Assembly (NCBI RefSeq): GCF_946222985.1 | Contig: NZ_CAMIFY010000007.1 | Coordinates: forward strand, 1 to 64,000 | DNA length: 64,000 nucleotides | Reading direction: 5' to 3' | Origin: an uncultured Corynebacterium sp. | Lineage (GTDB): Bacteria > Actinomycetota > Actinomycetes > Mycobacteriales > Mycobacteriaceae | Shown: piece by piece, positions 39,844-49,090 of the stretch | Layout: every line of letters starts with the position of its first letter | How positions within the stretch are numbered: position 1 is the first letter of the stretch | The notes under the pieces: model-generated | Told to the model about the DNA's origin: nothing | Database searches by the model: none | The model's input: only the letters and a program-made list of their open reading frames with translations | Made by a program: the position numbers and the translations under genes

Positions 39844-42225
39844 TCAGCGGGGCAGGGGGATGCGTCCGAAGCCCGGGATCGTGATCGAATCCGGCAGGTC
39901 GGGCAGGCCCGCGCCCGGGCTGGGCGGCGGGGGCGTCGACGTGCGCGGCGGGGGAGCCGGGCGGCGCGTGCCGTCGGAGACCTCGAGGGTCACGGTGCCG
40001 CCGTCGAGAAGCAGCCCCGGCACCCGCACGCCGGTGACGGTGCCGCGCGGACGCCCGGTCTGCGAGGCGGTCACGGTCTCGACCTTGTAGCCCGCCTTCT
40101 CGAGGGTGCGGCGCGCATCGGCTTCCTGCATGCCCTCCACCGACGGCAGCGACTCCTTGGCCGTGCCCGCGCGGTACTCCGGATCCATCTCCGGCAGGTT
40201 CTTGCCGCCGTGGTCGTCGACGATGGGGGCCATCGCGCTGAACCACGTGTGCGCCGGCTCGCGGCCGCCGTAGAGGTCGCCCGAGCCGCACTGCCGCAGC
40301 GGCGAGGTGCACAGCTCGGTGACCACGGGTGAATCGTTGTAGGCGTACACCGCGGAGGCCAGGCCCGTCGTGAAGCCGAGGAACGCCGCCGACTGATTCG
40401 ACTCCGTCGTACCGGTCTTGGCCGCGACGGGGCCGTCCCAGTTGACGGACTCGGCCGCCGCCTCGGCGGTGCCGTCGGTGGAGTCCGAGCTCAGCGCCTG
40501 CGACATCGCGTGGGCGACGCCGGGTTCGACGGCCTGCTCGCAATCCGGGGAATCGAGCTGGACGGGGTTGCCGTCGCGGTCGCTGATCTCGGCGATGGGG
40601 CTGGGCTCGCACCAGCGCCCGTCGGAGGCCAGCGTCGCGCCGACGTTGGACAGCTCCAGCGCGTTGACCGGCGTCGGGCCCAGCACGAACGAACCCAGGG
40701 TGTTGTCGGAGACGTACTCCGCCACGGAGGACTCTCCGTCGAAGCTGCCCGGGTCGGTGTAGGAACGCATGCCCAGGCGCACGGCCATGTCCACGACGCC
40801 GTCGACGCCGACCTGCTCGCTCATCGCCACGAACGGGGTGTTGGGCGACTTCGCCAGCGCTTCGCGCAGCGTCATCTGCGGCGGGAACGTGCCGGTGTTC
40901 TCCACGCAGTACAGGCCGGGCGGGCAGCCGCGGGCGCCGCCGTCGCCGAGACCGGTGGCCTCGTAGCGGCGCGGCACCGGCAGCATGGTGTCGATGCCCA
41001 TGCCCTGCTCGACGGCCGCCGTGGCGGCGAAGATCTTGAACACCGAGCCCGCACCGTTGCCCACCGAGGAAAACGGCTGCGGCTGCACGGTTTCCATGGC
41101 GTCGGCGTTGAGCCCGTAGTTGCGCGACGACGCCATGGCCAGCACCCGGCGATCGTCCCGCCCGGGCTCGACGATGTTCATCACTTCGGCGACGCCCGGC
41201 GTCGTCGGCGAGGCGTGCTCGCGCAGCGCGCGCTGGGCGTTGTCCTGCACCACCGGGTCGAGGGTGGTCCGCACGGTGTAGCCGCCGCGCGAGAGCGCCT
41301 CGCGGTCGATGCCGTGGTCGGCGAGGTACTCGATGACGTAGTCGCAGAAGAAGCCGCGGTCGCCGGCGGCGATGCAGCCCTGCGGCAGGCGATTGGGCTC
41401 CGGCAGCACGCCCAGGTCGGTGGCGATGGCGTCGTTGGCCTGCGCCTGGGTGATCGCACCGGTCGACGCCATGGCGCGCAGCACGTCGTTGCGCCGCGAC
41501 AGCGCGCCTTCGGGGTTGGTGTACGGGTTGAGCCCGGAGGTCTGCTGGACCAGGCCGGCCAGCAGCGCCGATTGCGGGATGTTCAGGTCGGCGGCGGAGA
41601 CGCCGAAGTAGGTGCGGGCGGCGTCTTCGATGCCGAAGGCGCCGTTGCCGAAGGGCACGAGATTGAGGTAGCCGGTGAGGATCTCCTCCTTGGACAGGTT
41701 GTCCTCGAGGTCCTGGGCGATGCGGATCTCGCGCAGCTTGCGGCCGTAGTCGGTGGCGGTGGCGGCGCGGCGCTCGGATTCGGTCTCCGCCTCGACGAGC
41801 AGGGTGTGGTTCTTGATCAGCTGCTGCTCGATCGTCGAGGCGCCCTGCTGGACGGAGCCGGAGGTGAGGTTGGCCAGGGCGGCGCGCAGCGTGCCCTGCC
41901 AGTCGACGCCGGAGTGCTCCCAGAAGCGCCGGTCCTCGATGGAGACGATGGCGTCCTTCATGTTGCGGGAGATCTCCCACTCTTCGACGGCGGTGCGGCG
42001 CTGGTCGTAGAGCCAGGCCATCGGTTCGCCGGTGGAGTCGGTGATGGTGGAGATCTCGGGGGCGTCGCCGCTGACGACGGAGCGCGACGACATGGCCAGC
42101 TCGTCGGCGGTGCGGGACATGAGGTAGCCCGCGCCGCCGGTCGCCGGAAACAGCGCGCTGGCCAAGATGAGCCCGGTGAGCATCACGGCCACCGCGAGCT
42201 TCATCAGATTTCGTCCCACGTTCAC
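39844..42225 (-). CDS. Class A penicillin-binding protein (PonA2-like) with PASTA domain
   Basis: 793 residues. A membrane anchor (about 8-30) is followed by the glycosyltransferase domain with the catalytic E97 in SIEDRRFWEHSG and GASTIEQQLIKN, then the transpeptidase with S394-V-F-K397, S460-P-N and K603-T-G. A single PASTA domain (about 680-745) and a Pro-rich tail end the protein. It polymerises and crosslinks peptidoglycan. GTG 42225 starts it. Position beside the WhiB and phosphoesterase genes equals M. tuberculosis ponA2. Confidence 0.94.
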   Translation of the reverse strand: MNVGRNLMKLAVAVMLTGLILASALFPATGGAGYLMSRTADELAMSSRSVVSGDAPEISTITDSTGEPMAWLYDQRRTAVEEWEISRNMKDAIVSIEDRRFWEHSGVDWQGTLRAALANLTSGSVQQGASTIEQQLIKNHTLLVEAETESERRAATATDYGRKLREIRIAQDLEDNLSKEEILTGYLNLVPFGNGAFGIEDAARTYFGVSAADLNIPQSALLAGLVQQTSGLNPYTNPEGALSRRNDVLRAMASTGAITQAQANDAIATDLGVLPEPNRLPQGCIAAGDRGFFCDYVIEYLADHGIDREALSRGGYTVRTTLDPVVQDNAQRALREHASPTTPGVAEVMNIVEPGRDDRRVLAMASSRNYGLNADAMETVQPQPFSSVGNGAGSVFKIFAATAAVEQGMGIDTMLPVPRRYEATGLGDGGARGCPPGLYCVENTGTFPPQMTLREALAKSPNTPFVAMSEQVGVDGVVDMAVRLGMRSYTDPGSFDGESSVAEYVSDNTLGSFVLGPTPVNALELSNVGATLASDGRWCEPSPIAEISDRDGNPVQLDSPDCEQAVEPGVAHAMSQALSSDSTDGTAEAAAESVNWDGPVAAKTGTTESNQSAAFLGFTTGLASAVYAYNDSPVVTELCTSPLRQCGSGDLYGGREPAHTWFSAMAPIVDDHGGKNLPEMDPEYRAGTAKESLPSVEGMQEADARRTLEKAGYKVETVTASQTGRPRGTVTGVRVPGLLLDGGTVTLEVSDGTRRPAPPPRTSTPPPPSPGAGLPDLPDSITIPGFGRIPLPR

Positions 42226-42726
42226 CCGGCCAACCCTAGTGGTCGCGCCCCGTCACGGGAATCTCCGGTGGGCGGCGGCGGCCGGGGCGGTGGGGTCGTC
42301 GACGCGGAGCGAGGGAGAAACGAGGGCGAAGAGGGGGCGGAGAGATGGTGGAACGAGGGTGACGGGAGGGGGCGACGGGGCTGACGGGAAATCGGGGTGC
42401 GGGGCCGCGGCAGGGGCCTCACCGGGGGCGTTACATGCGGGGGAGGGTCGGGGGTACCCCCGTGAGCTTCGTCCGGACATGCGACGACCTGGACCTATGT
42501 GTCACGATCACCCCCACAATGTGACGTGGATGACATTGTCGAAATTGTGTGAATAGACTTACAACATCAAATCAGCATCGAATCAGTCTCGGAAACCTTT
42601 TCGAGCTGGTACGGAAGCGCCGGGCAGGCAGCACCTCGCGCCGGGCGAATCCGTCATCAGGGCCTCACACGTGGGCCCGGGAACACCCTCCGTTCAGGCG
42701 GGGGATCGAAGCAAACGAAGGAGGCC
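42226..42726. other. Divergent region between the PBP and WhiB genes
   Basis: About 500 bases without a gene. The left part is G+C-rich and repetitive (AGGGAGAAACGAGGG and similar); the right part from 42495 is AT-richer and probably holds the whiB promoter and a long leader. A weak GlxR-like match is listed separately. Confidence 0.6.
42520..42535. promoter_or_regulatory. Weak GlxR-like site ahead of whiB
   Basis: TGTGACGTGGATGACA agrees with TGTGANNTANNTCACA except at two fixed positions. It is about 190 bases before the whiB start. Confidence 0.3.
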
Positions 42727-43110
42727 ATGATGACCGCCACCATCCCAGACCGGAACCGCACTGCCCGAGTGGGCGATCTCGTGGAGGAGCGCGACGGCGA
42801 CGCCGACAGTTTCCGCGATCGCCAGGAGTGGGTCACGCGCGCCAAGTGCCGTGACATCGACCCGGACGAGCTTTTCGTCCGCGGAGCCGCCCAGCGCCAG
42901 GCCGCGGTGATTTGCCGCCATTGCCCCGTCGTTTTGCAGTGCCGCGCCGATGCCCTGGACAACCGCGTCGAGTTCGGCGTGTGGGGTGGCCTGACCGAGC
43001 GTCAGCGTCGCGCGATGCTCCGCGATCATCCCGAGGTCACCAGCTGGGCCGATTACTACGCCGCCCAGGTCGCCGCGCAGAAGGCGACGCAGCGCACCGC
43101 GCGCGGATAG
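42727..43110 (+). CDS. WhiB-family redox-sensing regulator (WhcA/WhiB4 type)
   Basis: 127 residues. The four Fe-S ligands are C41, C63, C66 and C72 (AKCRD, ICRHCPVVLQC), followed by GVWGGLTERQRRAML, the family's turn and basic DNA-contact segment. Position next to the class A PBP matches whiB4 in mycobacteria and, as I recall, whcA in C. glutamicum, where it affects the oxidative stress response. Strong ribosome site GAAGGAGG. Two ATG codons in tandem, so the start may be 42730. A perfect terminator follows. Confidence 0.92.
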   Translation: MMTATIPDRNRTARVGDLVEERDGDADSFRDRQEWVTRAKCRDIDPDELFVRGAAQRQAAVICRHCPVVLQCRADALDNRVEFGVWGGLTERQRRAMLRDHPEVTSWADYYAAQVAAQKATQRTARG

Positions 43111-43152
43111 GTGCGGTGGTCGCGGCCGTGACGGCCGCGTCCGGGCCGGCTT

Positions 43153-43163
43153 GCTTTGCGACG
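43153..43163 (+). repeat. GCTTTGCGACG word
   Basis: Directly abuts the whiB terminator stem. Confidence 0.9.
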
Positions 43164-43190
43164 CCCGGCGGATCACATGATCCGCCGGGC
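43163..43190 (+). terminator. Terminator after whiB
   Basis: GCCCGGCGGATCA-CA-TGATCCGCCGGGC followed by CTTTT: a perfect 13-base stem. The GCTTTGCGACG word at 43153-43163 abuts it and shares the first G of the stem. Confidence 0.9.
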
Positions 43191-43285
43191 CTTTTCGTGT
43201 TCGGGGAAGGCGCGTGCGGGCGCTGAAAGAAGATCGACCGGATGAATGCTGGATCGCGCTGATTCAGCGCTGATTCAGTGCCGGA

Positions 43286-44350
43286 TCAGCGCTGGTCCAG
43301 AGCGGGGAGGATCGCCGCGGCCAGGGCGCGCAGGTCGTCGAGGCCGGTGACCCCGCCGCGCATCGAGGGCACGTGCGTCATCCGGACGTCGGGGAAACGC
43401 TTGCGGAAGCGGTTGATCTGCTTGTCCTCCGCCCGGGCCAGCGCCACGCGGGCCGAGTGGATCCGGCGCAGGGCGTCGTGGGTCGCGGTGACCGGGTCCG
43501 GGGTTTCACCGGTGGCGGTGCCTCTGCCGGTGGAATCGTCGCCCTCGTCGAAATCGAACTCGACGCCGTCGAGGGGCGCCGGCACCGGGTGCGTGCGATT
43601 GACGACCACGCCCGACACGGGCAGATCGAGCTCGCCCAACGAGTCGGCGAAGGAACGCGCCTCGCGCAGCGCCTCCGCGGAGGGGGCAGTGACGACGAGG
43701 AACTCGCCGGAGGCCCCGAGCCGGTCGCGCATCGACCGCGAACGCTCGAGCATCGAGTCGGCCACGGGACGAATCTGCCGGGCGAACGTCGCGGCCTGCG
43801 CCAGAGTGTCGCTGCCGACGATCTGCCCGAGCAGTTTCACGCTCGAGCCGACCACGGTCGACGAGGTGGTCAGCAACCGCATCAGGGGATGGCGCACGAG
43901 GCGACGCACGCGGTCGGCCGAATCGAGGAAATCCAGGGCCGACAGCGCCGGCGGGGTGTCGACGACGATGGCGTCCCATTCGCCCGACTCGTGCAACTGG
44001 GCGAGCAGGTCCATGGCCAGGTATTCCTGCAGGCCCCCGAAGCTGCGGGCGACGGTGGCGGTGACGCGGTTGTCCGCCAACTCCGGGGCGCCGGCGTCGG
44101 CGAGCAGCGACGTGAAGCGCGCCCGCTGATCGAGCATCAACGCATGCAGCCCGTCCCGGCCGGGCACCGGCTGCGGGGCGCCGCCGAGTTCGTCGAGGCC
44201 GAGGGCCTGGGCCAGCCTCTTGGCGGGGTCGATGGTCAGCACGACCGTGCGCAGGCCCCGCTCCGCCAGCCCCACGGCCAGCGCGGCCGCCGACGTCGTC
44301 TTGCCGACGCCGCCGGAGCCCACCATCACGATCATCCGCGGTTCCGTCAT
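43286..44350 (-). CDS. ArsA/GET3-like ATPase, second of a pair
   Basis: 354 residues. Deviant Walker A VGSGGVGKTTSAA at residues 10-22, switch region DTPPALSALDFLD, and a Arg/Lys-rich C-terminal part. It matches the Rv3679/Rv3680 pair of mycobacteria by position next to whiB4. The family relates to the tail-anchored protein targeting factor GET3 and arsenite-pump ATPases, but no arsenic gene is near. Its ATG overlaps the stop of the partner gene, so the two are probably subunits of one dimer. Confidence 0.88.
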   Translation of the reverse strand: MTEPRMIVMVGSGGVGKTTSAAALAVGLAERGLRTVVLTIDPAKRLAQALGLDELGGAPQPVPGRDGLHALMLDQRARFTSLLADAGAPELADNRVTATVARSFGGLQEYLAMDLLAQLHESGEWDAIVVDTPPALSALDFLDSADRVRRLVRHPLMRLLTTSSTVVGSSVKLLGQIVGSDTLAQAATFARQIRPVADSMLERSRSMRDRLGASGEFLVVTAPSAEALREARSFADSLGELDLPVSGVVVNRTHPVPAPLDGVEFDFDEGDDSTGRGTATGETPDPVTATHDALRRIHSARVALARAEDKQINRFRKRFPDVRMTHVPSMRGGVTGLDDLRALAAAILPALDQR

Positions 44351-45459
44351 CGGTCCGCCTCCTCGTCGGACTCGTCGCGGTGGTCGAGGCCACCGAGTCG
44401 ATCGGCCAATTCATAGAGGCCCTCGATGCGCACGCCGCCGGGCAGGGCCGGCACGGTCGTCACCGGCCCCGACCACGCATCCGTCAGCTCCGCGAAGGAC
44501 TCGCGCTGCACCCGGGCCCGCGCGGCGACGTCGTCGAGCTCGGCGAGCAGCGCGTCGGCCACCGCGACCCGCCCCGCGTCATCGGCCGACAGCCCATGGG
44601 CCACCGCCGGCACGTGCTCGCGGGAAGCGGACAGGGCGGCGTCGCACAGATCGTCGTCAAGCAACTTGTTGACCACCACCGAACCGAGCGGCAAACCGAC
44701 GTCGGCCAGCTCGGCCAGGGACTCCAGCGATTCGCGCACCGGCAACGGCTCGGCGAGCGCGACCATGTGCACCCGCGTCGACCCGGAGCGCAGGAACGCC
44801 GCGGTGTCGCGGGCCTGCCGGTGGATCGGCCCCGACGTCGCGATGTCGCCGAGCGCACGCGTGACGTCGAGGAACCGGGCCACCCGGCCCGTCGGCGGCG
44901 CATCGACGACCACCGCCGACCAGTCGCCGCGCCGCGCCTCGGCGACGATGAAACCCGACAACAGCACGTCGCGCAGACCCGGGGCGATGGCCGTGGCGAA
45001 CTCCGTCACGCCGAGCTTGCGCGCCGCCGAAATCGCCAGCGCCGAACCGACGTTGGACGACAGATAATCCTCGAGCACCACTTCGGCGTCCAACGAACAG
45101 GCGTGGACCTCTCCGCCGGCGGCCGCCGTGGCGACCTTCTCCGGCGACCGCGGCAGTCGCGGCAAACCGACCGTCGCGGAGATGGACCGGCGGCCCTCGA
45201 CCTCCACGAGCAGCACCCGGCCACCGCCGGCGGCCAGGCGCAGCGCCAGCGCACCGGCGATCGTCGACTTGCCCGTGCCGCCCTTGCCCGTGACCACGTG
45301 CACCGCGGCGGCGCCGGGTTCGGCGGGCTCAGCTGGTTTGGCGTTCGGATCGGCCTTCGGGGCAGCGTTCGGAGCAGCGTCCGAATCAGAGCCCGCAATC
45401 GGCGAATCGCCGCTCCCCGCACCTGGTCCCGCGGCCGCCCGGGCCCCACCGTCACTCAC
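44347..45459 (-). CDS. ArsA/GET3-like ATPase, first of a pair
   Basis: 370 residues. An Ala/Pro/Asp-rich leader of about 50 residues precedes the P-loop VVTGKGGTGKSTIAGAL, then VVDAPPTGRVARFLDV (switch II). GTG 45459 (VSDGGARAAAG) follows AGGTGGG. It lacks an obvious membrane segment. In mycobacteria the equivalent pair has been linked to glycerol metabolism and phosphate-like anion handling by others; I cannot assign a role from sequence. A GCTTGACGACG word encodes LDD in NKLLDDDLC. Confidence 0.88.
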   Translation of the reverse strand: MSDGGARAAAGPGAGSGDSPIAGSDSDAAPNAAPKADPNAKPAEPAEPGAAAVHVVTGKGGTGKSTIAGALALRLAAGGGRVLLVEVEGRRSISATVGLPRLPRSPEKVATAAAGGEVHACSLDAEVVLEDYLSSNVGSALAISAARKLGVTEFATAIAPGLRDVLLSGFIVAEARRGDWSAVVVDAPPTGRVARFLDVTRALGDIATSGPIHRQARDTAAFLRSGSTRVHMVALAEPLPVRESLESLAELADVGLPLGSVVVNKLLDDDLCDAALSASREHVPAVAHGLSADDAGRVAVADALLAELDDVAARARVQRESFAELTDAWSGPVTTVPALPGGVRIEGLYELADRLGGLDHRDESDEEADR

Positions 45460-45497
45460 CCCACCTACGATAGACCGGCGCACGATACTGTGTGAGC

Positions 45498-45659
45498 ATG
45501 AGCACAAACTGGGAATACGTCACCGTTCCGCTTCTCACCCACGCCACCAAGCAGATCCTCGACACCTGGGGCGACGACGGATGGGAGCTGGTCACCGTGT
45601 TGCCCGGCCCCACCGGCGAACAGCACGTCGCCTACCTCAAGCGCCCGAAGGGGGAGTAG
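45498..45659 (+). CDS. DUF4177 small protein
   Basis: 53 residues: MSTNWEYVTVPLLTHATKQI with DDGWELVTV and a basic end. This W-E-Y-x-x-x-P and D-G-W-E-L-V pattern is DUF4177, equal by position to Rv3678A. Function unknown. It is divergent from the ArsA pair (38 bases apart) and its stop is 2 bases before the RidA start. Confidence 0.85.
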   Translation: MSTNWEYVTVPLLTHATKQILDTWGDDGWELVTVLPGPTGEQHVAYLKRPKGE

Positions 45660-45661
45660 TC

Positions 45662-46153
45662 GTGAGTGTCACCGATCGCCTCCGTGAACTGGGCATCGAA
45701 CTGCCCGCCGTCGCCGCGCCCGTCGCGGCCTACGTCCCTGCCGTTCGCGTCGGCGACCTGGTGTACACCTCCGGCCAACTGCCGTTCGTCGACGGCGAAC
45801 TGAGCGCCGTCGGCCACGTCAAGGACTTCTCCGCCCCCGGCAGCGCCGACACGCACGGGTCGGTCAGCCCGGAGGACGCCGCGGCCGCCGCGCGCATCGC
45901 CGCGCTCAACGCCCTGGCCGCCGTCGACGATCTGGTGGGCATCGACAACGTCGAGCGCATCATCAAGGTCACCGGCTTCGTCGCCTCCGCCGAGGGTTTC
46001 AACGGCCAGCCCGGCGTGATCAACGGCGCCTCCGAGGTGCTCGGCGAGATCTTCGGCGACGCCGGCCGCCACGCCCGCTCGGCCGTCGGCGTCAACGAAC
46101 TGCCGCTGAACACCCCCGTCGAGGTCGAGATCATCGTCCAGGTCCGTTCCTGA
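45662..46153 (+). CDS. RidA-family protein (YjgF/YER057c/UK114)
   Basis: 163 residues. LVYTSGQLPFVDGE near residues 34-47 and RIIKVTGFVASAEGF are family blocks; the end RSAVGVNELPLNTPVEVEI has Arg before the conserved VGVNELP. RidA members hydrolyse reactive enamine/imine intermediates; this longer subgroup (Rv3678-like) is uncharacterised, and lacks no visible core element. GTG 45662 follows GGGGGAG. Confidence 0.9.
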   Translation: MSVTDRLRELGIELPAVAAPVAAYVPAVRVGDLVYTSGQLPFVDGELSAVGHVKDFSAPGSADTHGSVSPEDAAAAARIAALNALAAVDDLVGIDNVERIIKVTGFVASAEGFNGQPGVINGASEVLGEIFGDAGRHARSAVGVNELPLNTPVEVEIIVQVRS

Positions 46154-46275
46154 CGCGGCGTTTCCCCCGGTTTTCAGGGGCGCGCCGGACCCGCGGCGGG
46201 CGCGTCGCGTCGCGACGCACCGATGTGACGCGGTCGGCGACGTGACGGGGCCGCGCTGCACGTAGGATGGGTCCC

Positions 46276-47085
46276 ATGGAGCATCCCGCGTACAGCCAAC
46301 TGCGTCCCATCACCGAATCGGTCGGCGTTGTCCTGTGCCCGAACCCCAGTTACAGCTCGCTGGAGGGCACGAACGCCTACATCATCAAGGCCGAGGGCGA
46401 CGAGCGAAGCATCGTCGTCGATCCCGGCCCGGAGGACGAGGGGCACCTGAACGTCCTGCACCGTTACGCGGGCGACGTCGCGCTGATCCTGCTCACCCAC
46501 CGCCACGACGATCACGCCGACGGCGCGCACCGATTCCGTCAGCTCACCGGCGCCCCGGTGCGGGCCCTGGACGAGCGGTACTGCTCGGGTTCGGCGGAGC
46601 CGCTTTCCGACGGCGAGCGCATCGTCGTCGAGGGCCTCACCCCCCAGGTCGAGGTCGTGGCGACCCCGGGCCACACGGCCGACTCCGTGTGCTTCTTCAT
46701 CCACTCCGGCGACGGCGACGACGACGTCGAGGGCATCATGACCGGCGACACCATCGCCGGCCGCCACACCACCATGATCTCCGAGACCGACGGCGATCTC
46801 GGGCAGTACATCGAGACGCTGCAGATGCTGCAGGACCGCGGCGACGGCGTGCGCCTGCTGCCCGGCCACGGCGAGGACCTGCCGGACATCACGGTGATGA
46901 CCCGCAAGTACATCGACCGCCGCCAGCAGCGCCTGACCCAGGTCAAGCAGGTCATGGACCAGCTCGGCGAGGACGCCAGCGTCGGCCAGATCGTCGACGA
47001 GATCTACACCGACGTCGACCCGGTGCTGCGCCACGCCGCCGAGCAGTCGACCCGCGTGACCATGCGGTACCTGCAGTCGCAGTAG
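46276..47085 (+). CDS. Metallo-beta-lactamase fold hydrolase (LACTB2-like)
   Basis: 269 residues. Metal motif HRHDDHADG (about residue 76-84), later TPGHTADSVC and TGDTIAG, and a C-terminal helical domain of about 70 residues with RRQQRLTQVKQVMDQLGE. That layout matches LACTB2-like RNases or thioesterase-like hydrolases, and Rv3677 by position. ATG 46276 is preferred to ATG 46267, since TAGGAT lies 6-11 bases before it. The gene converges on glxR with a perfect terminator between. Confidence 0.88.
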   Translation: MEHPAYSQLRPITESVGVVLCPNPSYSSLEGTNAYIIKAEGDERSIVVDPGPEDEGHLNVLHRYAGDVALILLTHRHDDHADGAHRFRQLTGAPVRALDERYCSGSAEPLSDGERIVVEGLTPQVEVVATPGHTADSVCFFIHSGDGDDDVEGIMTGDTIAGRHTTMISETDGDLGQYIETLQMLQDRGDGVRLLPGHGEDLPDITVMTRKYIDRRQQRLTQVKQVMDQLGEDASVGQIVDEIYTDVDPVLRHAAEQSTRVTMRYLQSQ

Positions 47086-47105
47086 GCGCCCCGAGCGCGT
47101 GAAAC

Positions 47106-47134
47106 GGCCCCGTCGCAAAGCATGCGACGGGGCC
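47106..47134. terminator. Two-way terminator between the MBL gene and glxR, built on the 11-base word
   Basis: GGCCCCGTCGCA (47106-47117) pairs perfectly with TGCGACGGGGCC (47123-47134) around AAGCA. The left arm plus loop contains the inverted word CGTCGCAAAGC and the right arm a near copy in the other orientation. Confidence 0.85.
47111..47121 (-). repeat. GCTTTGCGACG word
   Basis: Forms one arm and the loop of the MBL/glxR terminator. Confidence 0.9.
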
Positions 47135-47157
47135 GAAGTCTTGCTCGGTGCGGGTTT

Positions 47158-47841
47158 CTAGCGCGCGCGACGCGCCAGGCGCTCCGTGTCGCAGATGACC
47201 ACGGACTTGCCCTCGAGTCGGATCCAGCCGCGGTGGGCGAACTCGGCCAGGGCCTTGTTGACGGTCTCGCGGGAGGCGCCGACGAGCTGGGCGATCTCCT
47301 CCTGCGTCAGATCGTGGGTGACGCGCACGTTCGCGCCCTCCTGCGTGCCAAAACGATTGGCCAGCTGCAGCAGCGCCTTGGCCACGCGGCCCGGGACGTC
47401 GGTGAAGATGAGGTCCGCCAGCGAATTGTTCGTGCGGCGCAGACGACGGGCCAGCATGCGCAGCAGCTGACCGGAGATGTCCGGGTGATCGTTGATCCAC
47501 TGGTGCAGCAGATCCGAGTTCATCGACGCCGCCGTGACCTCGGTGACGCACACCGCCGACGACGTGCGCGGGCCCGGATCGAAGATCGACAGCTCGCCGA
47601 ACATGTCCGACGGGCCCATGATGGTCAGCAGGTTCTCGCGGCCGTCGGAGGAATGGCGCGCGAGCTTCACCTTGCCGTCGATGATGATGTACAGGCGGTC
47701 GCCGGGCTCACCCTCGTTGAAGATGGTGGTGCCGCGCGGAAAACGAACCGTTTCCAGTTCGACCAGCAGGTTCTGAACCGCCTCCGGGTCAACCCCCTGG
47801 AAGACTCCCGCCCGGGAGAGGATCTCCTGTACATCGTCCAC
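47158..47841 (-). CDS. glxR: cAMP-sensing global regulator GlxR (Crp family)
   Basis: 227 residues, by eye very close to C. glutamicum GlxR over the full length. cNMP-binding domain with [22 protein letters not shown] and [17 protein letters not shown] (phosphate-binding Arg-Thr-Ser-Ser), then the helix-turn-helix [28 protein letters not shown] 47841 ([16 protein letters not shown]) follows AGGAGA and matches the start of known homologues. It controls carbon, respiration and envelope genes in corynebacteria; a candidate target site is at 29428. Confidence 0.96.
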   Translation of the reverse strand: MDDVQEILSRAGVFQGVDPEAVQNLLVELETVRFPRGTTIFNEGEPGDRLYIIIDGKVKLARHSSDGRENLLTIMGPSDMFGELSIFDPGPRTSSAVCVTEVTAASMNSDLLHQWINDHPDISGQLLRMLARRLRRTNNSLADLIFTDVPGRVAKALLQLANRFGTQEGANVRVTHDLTQEEIAQLVGASRETVNKALAEFAHRGWIRLEGKSVVICDTERLARRAR

Positions 47842-48079
47842 GGTAATGTTCTCCTGTCTGTCGCGAGCCAGTTCGCGGCGTCGTCCATGATGGTGCGCGC
47901 ACCACTGGGGCGCGCCGGTGGTGATCGACTCCTGGCCGCACCTTGCTGTGACCAATCCCACTCTAGATGAATATCCAGTTTCGTGTGTGCGCGAGCAGTG
48001 CAAAACGGGCGCATCCCCGCCGCGGGGGCGGAGCGCGGGTGGGGCGGGGCCGATCCGGGGCGGCGGTTACGATGTGGTC

Positions 48080-49090
48080 ATGCCAGCAAAGTCGTCGACG
48101 CCGCCCGTGCCGGAGCAGCCCCCGGTGGAGCAGTCCGCGGCGGAGCGATCCGCGTCCGAGCGGAATGCCCCGCGCGCGGACGCCATGCCGCAGCCGACCC
48201 GCCCAGCCGGGTCGATCACGGGCACGCGGCGACGCAAGCCGGGGACCCACCCGGCGGCCAAGGGCGACGAGACGCGGTTGGGGATGGTGCGTCGAGCGCG
48301 CCGGATCAACCGGACGATGGCGGTGGCCTACCCGGACGCGCACTGCGAACTCGACTTCCGCGACCCCTACGAGCTGACGGTGGCGACCATCCTGTCGGCC
48401 CAGTGCACCGACGTCCGCGTCAACCAGGTCACCCCGGCGCTGTTCGCGGCGTTCCCGGATGCGCATGCGTTGGCCGGCGCGGACGTCGCGGTGGTCGAGG
48501 AGATGATCCGGCCGACGGGCTTCTACCGCGCCAAGGCCGGCAACATCATCGGCTTCGCGCAGGGCGTCGTCGAACGCTTCGACGGCGAGGTCCCCGGTGA
48601 CCTCGACTCCCTGACGTCGCTGCCCGGGGTGGGACGCAAGACGGCCAACGTCGTGCTGGGCAACGCCTTCGGCGTGCCGGGCCTGACCGTGGACACCCAT
48701 TTTGGCCGGCTCGTCCGTCGGCTCGGGCTGACCACCGAGGAGGACCCGGTGCGGGTGGAGCGCGAGATGATGGACGTCATCGAGCGCCCGGAATGGACGT
48801 GGTTCTCGCACCGCATCATCTTCCACGGCCGCCGGGTGTGCCATTCCCGCCGGGCCGCGTGCGGCGCGTGTTTCCTGGCGGCGGACTGCCCGTCGTATGG
48901 TCTGGCGGGACCCGCCGAACCGGAAACGGCGGAAAAACTCGTCAAATCCCCCGATCGGGACCACCTTCTGGCGATGGCCGGTCTCGGCGACGGGGCCCCG
49001 GTCGGGGACCCGGTCGGAAATCCGGCCCGAAACCCGGCTGATGCTGGGCGAGACGACGACAACGAGCCACGTGAGGACGTGACGGCGTGA
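48080..49090 (+). CDS. nth: Endonuclease III
   Basis: 336 residues, longer than the 210-220 of E. coli because of a 75-residue disordered N-terminus and a 70-residue acidic C-terminus. The core has [13 protein letters not shown], the helix-hairpin-helix [13 protein letters not shown] with the catalytic Lys, the Asp in TVDTHFGRL, and the 4Fe-4S cluster C-x6-C-x2-C-x5-C ([17 protein letters not shown]). It cuts DNA at oxidised pyrimidines. The ATG follows CGATGTGG without a strong ribosome site, so the exact start is less certain. Confidence 0.93.
   Translation: MPAKSSTPPVPEQPPVEQSAAERSASERNAPRADAMPQPTRPAGSITGTRRRKPGTHPAAKGDETRLGMVRRARRINRTMAVAYPDAHCELDFRDPYELTVATILSAQCTDVRVNQVTPALFAAFPDAHALAGADVAVVEEMIRPTGFYRAKAGNIIGFAQGVVERFDGEVPGDLDSLTSLPGVGRKTANVVLGNAFGVPGLTVDTHFGRLVRRLGLTTEEDPVRVEREMMDVIERPEWTWFSHRIIFHGRRVCHSRRAACGACFLAADCPSYGLAGPAEPETAEKLVKSPDRDHLLAMAGLGDGAPVGDPVGNPARNPADAGRDDDNEPREDVTA

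Noticed and set aside
45491..45506. TGTGAGCATGAGCACA as a GlxR site
   Set aside because: Three fixed positions differ from consensus and it overlaps the DUF4177 start codon.
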